The notes under the pieces are model-generated. The model had not been told where the DNA came from and did not search any database. It worked only from the letters and a program-made list of their open reading frames with translations. From the NCBI GenBank assembly GCA_007131295.1, contig SLQW01000002.1:1-49590 (forward strand): DNA of 49,590 bases, given 5' to 3'. The position numbers were made by a program, and so were the translations under genes. Every line of letters starts with the position of its first letter. Position 1 is the stretch's first letter. Below, in pieces: positions 42,616-49,519 of the stretch. Source of the stretch: Pseudomonadales bacterium. Lineage in GTDB: Bacteria > Pseudomonadota > Gammaproteobacteria > Pseudomonadales > Azotimanducaceae.

Positions 42616-42798
42616 ATGTTGGCGATTCTCCTGTCCCTGGTGCTCGCCATCGTGTTCGGTGGTATTGGCTGGCTGCTCCTTGGCAACCGCTTCGCCTTCG
42701 ACCCGGATGACCGCCAGAACGAAATCCTGAATCTGGCGCTCTACGTCGGCATCGCCTTCGTGCCCATCTTCGTCATCGTCCTGATCTGGGCGCCATGA
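42616..42798 (+). CDS. 60-aa two-helix membrane protein
   Basis: 60 residues from ATG 42616 with CGGAGG upstream. Two hydrophobic segments (about residues 2-25 and 41-58) flank a short acidic loop (FDPDDRQNE). No family is recognised. Tight spacing after the PilZ gene suggests a small effector or membrane adaptor for it, which is inference. Confidence 0.65.
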   Translation: MLAILLSLVLAIVFGGIGWLLLGNRFAFDPDDRQNEILNLALYVGIAFVPIFVIVLIWAP

Positions 42799-42863
42799 GA
42801 CCACGTCTCGAACGACCGATCGTGCTCTCGCCGCGGCAACGACGTCCGCTCGCGGCTTTTTTC

Positions 42864-42905
42864 TGTGGGAAGGTGTGCTCGCCAAAGGCGAGCGCGCCGA
42901 TCGCA
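42864..42905 (+). repeat. REP-like palindrome with a 7-bp stem
   Basis: TGTGGGAAGGTGTG head, then GCTCGCC-AAA-GGCGAGC as a perfect stem, then a GCGCCGATCGC tail. It lies between the 60-aa protein and a methyltransferase gene. Confidence 0.68.
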
Positions 42906-42952
42906 ACGACTTCGCTTCCCGCTGTTGCTGTCAGAGCGCCGTGTTCCGCGCC

Positions 42953-43573
42953 ATGAGACCACCGCTCCCCATCGATCCCGACAGCATCAAGGGCTTCCTC
43001 GATCCGGATGAAGGCTGGGCACTCTACGACCAGGCCCGCTCTCTCCCGGGCACCGTGCCCTGCCTCGAGATCGGCAGCTACTGCGGCAAGTCCACCGTCT
43101 ATCTCGGCGCGGCCTGTCAGGCCCGCGACGCGGTGCTGTTCGCCGTCGATCACCACCGCGGCTCGGAAGAGCATCAACCCGGCGAGGCCTACCATGACCC
43201 CGACCTCGCGGTTGCGGATGGCGGCGGCGTCGACACGTTTCGTACCTTCCGCGACACGCTGGCGCGCGCGGATCTCGAAGGGTCTGTGGTGCCGCTGGTG
43301 GCGCCCTCGGCGGTGGCCGCCCGAGCCTGGGCGACGCCGCTTGGCCTGGTCTTCATCGATGGTGGTCACAGCATGGAGGCCGCGCTTACGGACTACCGCT
43401 GCTGGGCGCCCAGGCTCATGACCGGCGGGATCCTCGCGATCCACGACATCTTCGAAGATCCGGCTGATGGCGGTCGCCCGCCGTTCGAGATCTGGGAGTT
43501 GGCGAAGCGCTCAGGACTGTTCGAGGAGATCGCGCTGGTGAAGACGCTCGGCTTCCTGCGCCGGCTCGGCTAG
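42953..43573 (+). CDS. class I SAM-dependent methyltransferase
   Basis: 206 residues from ATG 42953. The glycine-rich SAM motif is CLEIGSYCGKSTVYLG, with an acidic strand-2 end in FAVDHHRGSEEHQ. LVFIDGGHSMEAALTDYRCW resembles the Asp-containing strand 4 of the methyltransferase_24 group, often found in glycan and cell-wall clusters. Its last 63 bp overlap the end of the opposite toroid gene. With the methyltransferase and glycosyltransferase on the other strand, it forms a compact glycan- or lipid-type locus. The acceptor is unknown. Confidence 0.8.
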   Translation: MRPPLPIDPDSIKGFLDPDEGWALYDQARSLPGTVPCLEIGSYCGKSTVYLGAACQARDAVLFAVDHHRGSEEHQPGEAYHDPDLAVADGGGVDTFRTFRDTLARADLEGSVVPLVAPSAVAARAWATPLGLVFIDGGHSMEAALTDYRCWAPRLMTGGILAIHDIFEDPADGGRPPFEIWELAKRSGLFEEIALVKTLGFLRRLG

Positions 43574-44599
43574 CGCCACCCGGGTGAAAAGGTCGCTCGC
43601 GTCGGTGGCGCCCGTGATGGCATCCGCGGCCAGCAGCACCGCCGCCGCCGTCCAGGTCGGACGCTCTTCGGGCCAAAGTGCTTCGTCTTCGAACACGTAG
43701 CCGGTCCAGTATGAGCCGTCTGCGTGCCGGTAGTCGTGCAGCCAGCTGAAAAGCTCGCTGGCCGCCTTGCGGTTGCCGCTGGCAAGCAGAGCCAGCGCCA
43801 GCTCGCAGGACTCGGCTACCGTCACCCAGGGCCGGTCGGACACGCAACGGCAGCCCAGGCCGGGCTCGACAAATTCCTGCCAGCGACCGGCGAGACGGCG
43901 GCGCGCGGCATCTCCGTCAACGACGCCGCCAAGGACCGGATAGAACCAGTCCATGGAGAAGCGGGCCTTGCTCTCCCAGGTGCGGTCGAAGCGGTCAGGA
44001 CGATGCCGCAGCGCATGGCCCAGGCGGGTGCGTGCAGCGAGCCAAGCGCTCGGATCTTCGCCGAGTTCCAGTGCGGCGTTGCTGGCGCATTCCAGGCTCT
44101 TGAAGATCGAGCTGCAGCCCGTTACCAGGGCGTCGCGGCTGACCCCGGTACGGCTGTCCAGCGCCCAGTAGATCTCGCCGCTCGGTGCCTGTAGCGCCAG
44201 AACGAACTCCACAGCCGCGTGCAGCATCGGCCAGTACTCGCGCAGAAAGCGCCGGTCCTTAGAGATCAGGTAGTGATGCCAGATGCCGGTCGCGGCATAG
44301 GCGACGAAGTTGGTTTCTGCCCGGGTGTCGTCGCTGACGGCACCGTTCTGGTATGCCGCATACCAGCCGCCGTCCTCACGCTGCAGCGTCCGCAGCCAGG
44401 CATAGGCTGCCTCAGCCGCGTCCAGGCGCCCGCCGATGCTGAGCCCCATGGCGGCCTCGACGTGGTCCCAGGGGTCGATGTGTCCACCCTCGAACCAGAC
44501 GAGCGCGCCATCGCTCTGCTGGTGGGCCGCGATGTAGTCCACGGTGGGCCGCAGCAGGCGTTCGGGGAACCGGCCGCGCGACAACAGCATGCGGGTCAT
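43511..44599 (-). CDS. alpha/alpha-toroid (prenyltransferase/glycosidase-like) protein
   Basis: 362 residues from ATG 44599, overlapping the upstream methyltransferase stop (ATGA) with GGAGG in front. Repeated helix-turn patterns contain DGALVWFEGGHIDPWDHVEA, EDGGWYAAYQNG and DGSYWTGYVFEDEALWPEERP, the spaced acidic-aromatic motifs of alpha/alpha toroids. Databases usually label close relatives 'prenyltransferase'. Glycosidase-like activity is equally possible, and no catalytic residues can be assigned. It follows a glycosyltransferase and a methyltransferase in a coupled operon, a gene order I associate with conserved but uncharacterised glycolipid loci. Confidence 0.7.
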   Translation of the reverse strand: MTRMLLSRGRFPERLLRPTVDYIAAHQQSDGALVWFEGGHIDPWDHVEAAMGLSIGGRLDAAEAAYAWLRTLQREDGGWYAAYQNGAVSDDTRAETNFVAYAATGIWHHYLISKDRRFLREYWPMLHAAVEFVLALQAPSGEIYWALDSRTGVSRDALVTGCSSIFKSLECASNAALELGEDPSAWLAARTRLGHALRHRPDRFDRTWESKARFSMDWFYPVLGGVVDGDAARRRLAGRWQEFVEPGLGCRCVSDRPWVTVAESCELALALLASGNRKAASELFSWLHDYRHADGSYWTGYVFEDEALWPEERPTWTAAAVLLAADAITGATDASDLFTRVALAEPAQEAERLHQRDLLEQS

Positions 44600-45330
44600 G
44601 CGGCCTCCGTTGTGGAAAGACGTTCGAAGTAGCAGACCACGCTCTTGCCGAAGATCGGAGCCAGCCAGTGTTCGAGCAGACGGGTCAGCCGAGGTGCGTG
44701 CATTAGGTCCCAAACCAGGAGCCGGTGCCAGAGCCGGACCAGCGCTGAGGCATCGGCGCGATCAGGACCCGTGGCGCAGCGCAGCCACCAGTAGGGCACG
44801 TGCAGGGCGTGAGCGCCGTGGCTGTCGAGGTGACGAAAGCCGCAGCTTGCCACCAGGCGTTCGAGTTCGCCCCGGCGGAAGATCCGGATGTGGCCTCCAG
44901 GTGCCTCGTGGTAGGCGTCCGAAAGCAGCCAGCACAGCCGCTCGGGTCCGTAGCGAGGCACGCTCGCGACCAGAGTACCTCCTGGCTTGAGCACGCGGCG
45001 TATCTCGGCGAGAACGCCCCGATGGTCGAAAACATGCTCGAGCACTTCGGAGCAGATCACAAGGTCGAAACTGGCTGCGGCAAACGGCAGTTCGAGGGCG
45101 CTCGCTTCGATGAACGTTACGCTGCGGCCGTCACCCTGCGGTTGCGGCAGCTCCGCCTGCCGCCGGCGCGCGGTGGCGAGATCTGCACTCGCGAGATCGA
45201 CGCCGACCGCATGTACCGGTGCCTGCAGCCATGCTGACAGGGTGTGACGTCCTTCGCCGCAACCCACATCGAGGACGCGCATCCCTGGGCGCAGCGCGGC
45301 GCGGGTGAAGTCGACCGTCTCCATGCTCAC
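44596..45330 (-). CDS. class I SAM-dependent methyltransferase (UbiE/COQ5-like fold)
   Basis: 244 residues. GTG at 45330 overlaps the glycosyltransferase stop (GTGA); ATG 45324, two codons in, is an alternative. Motif I is VLDVGCGEGRHT, motif II VGVDLASADLATA, and later LVICSEVLEHV and RVLKPGGTLVASVP. This is the common Methyltransf_11 pattern. The C-terminal part carries hydrophobic and aromatic stretches typical of enzymes acting on membrane or lipid-linked substrates. It is the middle gene of a three-gene operon. Confidence 0.83.
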   Translation of the reverse strand: MSMETVDFTRAALRPGMRVLDVGCGEGRHTLSAWLQAPVHAVGVDLASADLATARRRQAELPQPQGDGRSVTFIEASALELPFAAASFDLVICSEVLEHVFDHRGVLAEIRRVLKPGGTLVASVPRYGPERLCWLLSDAYHEAPGGHIRIFRRGELERLVASCGFRHLDSHGAHALHVPYWWLRCATGPDRADASALVRLWHRLLVWDLMHAPRLTRLLEHWLAPIFGKSVVCYFERLSTTEAA

Positions 45331-46625
45331 GCCCGCGCCTCCAGCATGTTGCGATAGTAGGCGCCGAGCCGCTCGGCGGCGGCGCTCCAGGAGAATTGCT
45401 CTAAGACCCGGCGGCGGCCGCGCGCAGCCAGACCCGTGCGGCGCTCTGGATCGGCCAACAGGTCATCAATGGCGCGCGCAAGGGCTGCGCTGTCCCCTGG
45501 CGGTACCAGCATGCCCGCATCGCCCACGACCTCGGCCAGCGCGCCGCCGCTGCTCGACACCACTGGAATCCCGCAGGCCATCGCCTCGCCAGCGGGGAGA
45601 CCGAAGCCTTCGTAGAGCGAGGGTACGACTGCCAGCGTGGCCTCGGCGTAGGCCCGCACCAGCTCGTTGCGGCTGAGGCCGTAACGGAAGCGAACCCGGC
45701 CGCCGAGTCCGAGTCGCTCGATCTGCCGCCTTGTAGGGCCATCCTCCTTAGCACGCCCGATCACCAGGAGTTCGAGCTCCGGATGCTGCGGTGTGAGCGC
45801 ATGCAGGGCGTCGAGCAGAACGCCGAGCCCTTTCAGGGGTTGGTCGGCACTCGCAACCGTCAACAGCTGCCGCGGCCGTCGCGTGACGCCCGGCAGGGGC
45901 TGGAATGTATCGCAGTCGATGCCGTTATAAATAACGTCGATGCGTTCGGGCGCGATGCCGAAGGCGTCGGCGATGTCCGCGCGCGAGGCCGATGAGACGG
46001 TGACGACGCGTTCGAGCCGCCGCACCACTCGGGTCTGCATGCGCAGGAAACGGTGCCAGCGGCGGATCAGGAGACGGTGCCTCCAGCCTTCGGCGTGGGC
46101 CAGCGCAATGTCGCGGTCGCGCTGAATCGGATGGTGAATAGTGCTCACCACGGGGAAGCCGCGCTCCTGGAGAGCCAGCAGGCCGTAGCAGAGGCTCTGG
46201 TTGTCGTGGATCACGTCGTAATCGCGCCCGTTCGCAAGCAGCCACGGCACGACTCGGCGCCCGAACGTCCACGGTTCCGGGAAGCCGCCGCTCAACATAC
46301 TGAAGTACTCGAGCAGGTCGGTGGCCGAGCGGAAGTGACGTGGGCGCAACGCTGTGACGTGATTCGGTACGGCGTAGAGATCGAGGCTCGGAATCCTGAT
46401 CAGCGGAATGTCGCCATCGAGTTCCGGGTAGGGCGGGCCGGAGATCACGTCGACATCGTGGCCGGCGTCCTTGAGCGCACGCGCCAGTGCTGCGATGTAG
46501 ATGCCCTGGCCGCCGCTATAGGGATTGCTGCGATAGCCGAGCAGCGCGATCCGCAACGGACGTAGCTGGCCGACGTCGGGCGACAGTGCTGTAGTCGCGG
46601 CCAGCCCGGCCCCCGCAATTTCCAT
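45327..46625 (-). CDS. family 4 glycosyltransferase
   Basis: 432 residues, GT-B fold. The N-terminal domain has SNPYSGGQGIYIAALARAL, and VIYNGIDCDTFQPL opens the linker to the C-terminal domain. The EX7E donor motif is EGFGLPAGE, followed by AMACGIPVVSS. There is no membrane helix. The enzyme transfers a sugar from a nucleotide- or lipid-linked donor onto a lipid or glycan acceptor. It is first in the operon with a methyltransferase and the toroid protein, which suggests a methylated glycolipid or glycan product. Its promoter should lie in the 132-bp gap before the HD gene end. Confidence 0.87.
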   Translation of the reverse strand: MEIAGAGLAATTALSPDVGQLRPLRIALLGYRSNPYSGGQGIYIAALARALKDAGHDVDVISGPPYPELDGDIPLIRIPSLDLYAVPNHVTALRPRHFRSATDLLEYFSMLSGGFPEPWTFGRRVVPWLLANGRDYDVIHDNQSLCYGLLALQERGFPVVSTIHHPIQRDRDIALAHAEGWRHRLLIRRWHRFLRMQTRVVRRLERVVTVSSASRADIADAFGIAPERIDVIYNGIDCDTFQPLPGVTRRPRQLLTVASADQPLKGLGVLLDALHALTPQHPELELLVIGRAKEDGPTRRQIERLGLGGRVRFRYGLSRNELVRAYAEATLAVVPSLYEGFGLPAGEAMACGIPVVSSSGGALAEVVGDAGMLVPPGDSAALARAIDDLLADPERRTGLAARGRRRVLEQFSWSAAAERLGAYYRNMLEARA

Positions 46626-46757
46626 CCGGTTCGAATCCCATCACGCCGAATTGCGGCCGGCGCTGCGCTGAGTCAGAAGGCCGGCACTCTGAACGCAGCC
46701 AGCAGCGGCGGGCATGCGACGGGCGATTTTAGGCAGGGAGGCTGTCGAAATCCAGGG

Positions 46758-47789
46758 TCAGCAATCCAAGTCCTTGATCACCGGTTGATTTGTCCCGCTG
46801 GCGGAGAGGCTGTCTCGGTCCTGGTCCTGGTCCCGTTCCGAGGTGCGCTGGCGGTCGGTGGCACGGCGGCCGTAGGGCTGCGAGCGCCGGTTCTGCTGGG
46901 CTGGAATGTCCCTGTGCTGACGGCGGCGATCGCTGCCGGAGCGGCGTTCCGGACCGTAGGCTGGTGCCTCGTGTTCCACCTCGAAGACGTGAGCGAAGAG
47001 GTTCGCGATCACCTGCTGGCCACCCTGGGTCTTGCGCAGCAGACGCAGCGCGTCGCTGATGTAGGGCGAGACCACGTTCCAGAAAAATGCCGGATACGCC
47101 TCCCGCAGCTCGTAGGCGTTGCGGTAGCCGAGCCGTTGCGCTTCACCGGTTTCGCAGAATTCGGCGTAGAGACGTCCGAGCTTCTGAATGTAGCGGGGAT
47201 CGGCCAGCTGCCCGACCAGGTCGGCTGCCCGCACCAGGCCGGGGTAGTCGTCGACGCACTGGTAGTCGTCCGCTTCCGGCACTGGAAAGCGGGTCTGTTC
47301 GATGTTCCTGCAGATCACGTCCAGATCGAGCACCGCGTCGTTCGCGAAGCGCTCATGCATGAAGATCTGCCCGCGGTCGACGTGAAACGGCGTCATGAAT
47401 GCATCCGTTGCGCCCGCCGGCGGTGTCACCAGCCGGCCTTCGCGGTCGGTCACGTAGCGTCCACCGCGGTCGGCCCGACAGACGCCGCGCACGTAGCCGA
47501 TATCGTGGAAAAGCAGGCTCGCCACGAAGTGGAGCCAGTCCCTGGCCGTCACGCCGCCGTCCGCCTGCAGCTTCGCGCGCAGAATCTCCTGGCCCACTTC
47601 GGTTACCAGGATCGTGTGCTCCATATCGTGGTACGGCGCGTCGGTGTTGGCGAGCGCTTCCAGCGACGTGCGGGCCAAGGACTCGAGCAGGTCGGCGTAG
47701 GTGGGCTCCTGATGCGGAAAGGCCGTCAGGTAGGCGCGGCGGATCTCGGCGCTGAAGGCATCGATGACCACAGCGACCGGACTGAACAT
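46758..47789 (-). CDS. HD-domain metal-dependent phosphohydrolase
   Basis: 343 residues from ATG 47789 with CAGGAG upstream. The HD metal motif has YHDMEHT (His), then LLFHDIGYVRG (His-Asp), and a later Asp in VRAADLVGQLADPRY. The family cleaves phosphate esters of nucleotides or cyclic nucleotides; this is not a full HD-GYP, so c-di-GMP cleavage is not claimed. The C-terminal 60 residues are very basic and low in complexity (PERRSGSDRRR, YGRRATDRQ), a tail that could bind nucleic acid or membrane. It is divergent from metR. Confidence 0.8.
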   Translation of the reverse strand: MFSPVAVVIDAFSAEIRRAYLTAFPHQEPTYADLLESLARTSLEALANTDAPYHDMEHTILVTEVGQEILRAKLQADGGVTARDWLHFVASLLFHDIGYVRGVCRADRGGRYVTDREGRLVTPPAGATDAFMTPFHVDRGQIFMHERFANDAVLDLDVICRNIEQTRFPVPEADDYQCVDDYPGLVRAADLVGQLADPRYIQKLGRLYAEFCETGEAQRLGYRNAYELREAYPAFFWNVVSPYISDALRLLRKTQGGQQVIANLFAHVFEVEHEAPAYGPERRSGSDRRRQHRDIPAQQNRRSQPYGRRATDRQRTSERDQDQDRDSLSASGTNQPVIKDLDC

Positions 47790-47923
47790 GACGCGCTTCT
47801 CCTGACTTGCCGGCCCGACCGCTCGCATCGCCAGATGACGACTCGTATACGGCGGTTACGGGCATTGGCGATCGTCATCGCCCGCTGCGAATGCCTTCGA
47901 CAGGCCTTTTCTTGACCCCGGGC

Positions 47924-47942
47924 GTGCCACGAAAGGTGGCAC
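47924..47942. other. 7-bp stem-loop in the HD/metR intergenic region
   Basis: GTGCCAC (47924-47930) and GTGGCAC (47936-47942) pair around a 5-nt GAAAG loop. It lies between divergent promoters, so an operator or leader structure is more likely than a terminator. Confidence 0.45.
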
Positions 47943-47943
47943 T

Positions 47944-47955
47944 TTCATTAATGAA
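47944..47955. promoter_or_regulatory. metR: 12-bp palindrome TTCATTAATGAA before metR
   Basis: A perfect palindrome about 130 bp upstream of metR. MetR sites are described as TGAA-N5-TTCA; this one has the reverse arrangement of half-sites (TTCA...TGAA), so autoregulation is possible but not established. AT-rich sequence of this kind is rare in this window. Confidence 0.4.
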
Positions 47956-48082
47956 TGTTAATGCGGGCTGGCGCTGATCGCCTATCCGAAAGGCACCCGG
48001 CCATGCCACTCGCTGCCACCGGTCGTCGCCGGTCCGCGCATCGATCTTGCGCATGATGCTCCGCCTGGGTTGAGATAGGCTC

Positions 48083-49015
48083 ATGATCAGAGCCGTTGAG
48101 CTGCGTCACCTGCGCACCCTTTCCGCCCTGCGCGATGCCGGCAGCTTGGTGGAGGCGGCGGAGCGCGTCTGCCTCACCCAGTCCGCGTTGTCGCATCAGC
48201 TCAAGGACCTCGAGGACCGTCTCGGCACGACTCTGTTCGTACGCAAGACCCGTCCGGTGCGCTTTACGCCGGCCGGTCGGCGTTTGCTGGAGCTGGCGGA
48301 TCGGGTCTTACCCGAATTTCAGGCCGCCGAGCGGGATCTTAGCAGCCTCACCGGTGGCCGCGCCGGCCGGCTGTACATGGCCATCGAATGCCACAGCTGC
48401 TTCGACTGGCTGCTGCCTGCCATCGAACTTTTTCGCGACGACTGGCCCGAGGTTGAGCTGGATCTGTCGAGCGCATTCAGCTTCGCGCCGCTGCCCGCGC
48501 TGTCCCGGGGCGATCTCGACCTGGTGATCACCTCCGATCCCATTGATCTGCAGCGGGTGATCTACGAGCCGCTTTTTCGCTATGAAGCGGTGCTCATCGT
48601 GGCGCCGGATCATCCTCTCGCTGAGCTTGGACACGTTACGCCAGACGATCTCGCGGCCGAGACTTTGATCACCTATCCGGTGGAGCGCGATCGCCTCGAC
48701 GTGCTCACCCGCTTTCTCGACCCTGCGGGCGTCGAGCCAGCGCGGATACGTCAGGCCGAACTGACGCCGATGATGGTGCAGCTGGTCGCAAGCGGCCGCG
48801 GCGTAGCCTGCCTGCCGAATTGGGCGGTTGCGGAGTATGTGGCGCGAAGGTTCGTTCTGCCCGTTTCGCTGGGGCCTGATGGTCTCTGGCCCACGCTGTA
48901 TGCGGCGTTGCGCTATGAGCAGCGCGACGAGGCGTACGTCGCCGCCTTCATCGAGGCGGCAAGGCAGACCTGCTTTGCCCGTCTGGTGGGGGTGAAGCCG
49001 GTGGAACCCGCATAA
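48083..49015 (+). CDS. metR: LysR-type methionine regulator MetR
   Basis: 310 residues. The N-terminal helix-turn-helix RHLRTLSALRDAGSLVEAA with LTQSALSHQLKDLE is followed by the MetR-specific ligand domain: AIECHSCFDWLLPAIE, then SDPIDLQRVIYEPLFRYE, and IVAPDHPLAE. The alignment with E. coli MetR is good over the whole length (IECHSC..WL.PA, GELDLV/DLDLVITSD, ETLITYPVERDRLDV). MetR activates methionine biosynthesis genes with homocysteine as co-effector. It is convergent with the small RNA whose terminator begins in its stop codon. The neighbouring genes are not methionine genes. Confidence 0.93.
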   Translation: MIRAVELRHLRTLSALRDAGSLVEAAERVCLTQSALSHQLKDLEDRLGTTLFVRKTRPVRFTPAGRRLLELADRVLPEFQAAERDLSSLTGGRAGRLYMAIECHSCFDWLLPAIELFRDDWPEVELDLSSAFSFAPLPALSRGDLDLVITSDPIDLQRVIYEPLFRYEAVLIVAPDHPLAELGHVTPDDLAAETLITYPVERDRLDVLTRFLDPAGVEPARIRQAELTPMMVQLVASGRGVACLPNWAVAEYVARRFVLPVSLGPDGLWPTLYAALRYEQRDEAYVAAFIEAARQTCFARLVGVKPVEPA

Positions 49016-49048
49016 AAAGGGCCCCGCATCGTTGCGGATGCGGGGCCC
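49014..49048 (-). terminator. intrinsic terminator of the small RNA
   Basis: Perfect 12-bp stem GGGCCCCGCATC/GATGCGGGGCCC (49019-49030 and 49037-49048) with a 6-nt loop, followed on the minus strand by five T. On the plus strand no T-run follows, so it works best for the minus-strand RNA; it also overlaps the metR stop. Confidence 0.85.
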
Positions 49049-49323
49049 GGGAGAGCTCAATCTCCCATGATGAGGGATGCTGTCCAGTGCGGCCTTGCCT
49101 GTCCCGCTCGAACCACTTCCGGGAACGATATCGAGACTTCACTCGCGCTGGGAGGCCTCCGACTCGAGCGTCGGAGGATTAACCGACGCGAGCTAGGAGG
49201 CGACTCTGGAGGCTCCCTTAATAGCGATTGGACTATTAATCTGGATCACCTCCTCAGCGGGTGCAGGGAGTGGCTCGGCGTACTGCGCCGATCCCCTGAC
49301 AATCGGCGAGCACAAGATGATCC
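49014..49323 (-). ncRNA. candidate structured small RNA, about 310 nt
   Basis: The unit runs from a minus-strand promoter at 49330-49358 to a terminator whose stem is at 49019-49048 and whose U-run is 49014-49018. There is no convincing open reading frame. Several stems are visible on the minus strand: TTAATAG/CTATTAA, CCTCCGAC/GTCGGAGG, CTCGCG/CGCGAG outside that, GGGAGA/TCTCCC, and CGCCGAT/ATCGGCG. Several CCUCC motifs resemble the anti-Shine-Dalgarno pairing seeds of trans-acting small RNAs. AGGAGGTGATCCAG (49241-49254 on the plus strand as CTGGATCACCTCCT) is complementary to the 3' tail of 16S rRNA. I do not recognise 6S, tmRNA, RNase P, SRP or CsrB in it. The exact 5' end is inferred from promoter spacing. 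Confidence 0.72.
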
Positions 49324-49329
49324 CGAACT

Positions 49330-49358
49330 TTTATACGCGCACCCCCATATGTTGTCAA
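49330..49358 (-). promoter_or_regulatory. sigma-70 promoter of the small RNA
   Basis: On the minus strand: TTGACA (49353-49358), a 17-bp spacer, TATAAA (49330-49335). The -35 box is consensus and the spacing ideal. The expected start is near 49323. This is the clearest promoter in the window. Confidence 0.8.
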
Positions 49359-49365
49359 AGCCGCG

Positions 49366-49460
49366 CTGATCGCCGACTGCGCTTGGCCCCAGCGTCACGC
49401 TCAAGGCGGCTGCGCCGCCATCGTTGCGCCGCCCTGCGGGCGCCACAACTTCCCACATCC
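49366..49460 (-). repeat. second copy of the ~100-bp dispersed repeat
   Basis: Read on the minus strand it shares TGTGGGAAGTTGTG, then CGCAGGGCGGCGCAACGATG, then GCGCAGTCGGCGATC with the copy at 10533-10640, with changed bases and a short length difference. It lies just upstream of the small-RNA promoter. Confidence 0.68.
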
Positions 49461-49479
49461 TCCGATCATGCGATGCCCT

Positions 49480-49519
49480 TGTGGGAAGGCGTGGCCGCAA
49501 AGCGGCCGCGCCGATCGCA
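49480..49519 (+). repeat. REP-like palindrome at the right edge
   Basis: TGTGGGAAGGCGTG head, then GGCCGC-AAA-GCGGCC as a perfect stem, then a GCGCCGATCGC tail. The sequence from here to the window edge holds no gene that I can support. Confidence 0.65.

Noticed and set aside
39447-42686. Open frame of over 1,000 codons on the minus strand
   Set aside because: It lies antisense to the crotonase, carboxyltransferase and SDR genes, which all have clear family motifs. Long antisense frames are expected in DNA this rich in GC.
49237-49260. Fragment of a 16S rRNA gene
   Set aside because: Identity is limited to about 14 bases at the tail; the adjoining sequence is not rRNA.
49014-49323. Known housekeeping RNA (6S, tmRNA, RNase P, SRP) or CsrB-type sponge
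   Set aside because: The conserved cores of the first four are absent. GGA motifs occur but not in a regular series of hairpin loops as in CsrB/RsmZ.
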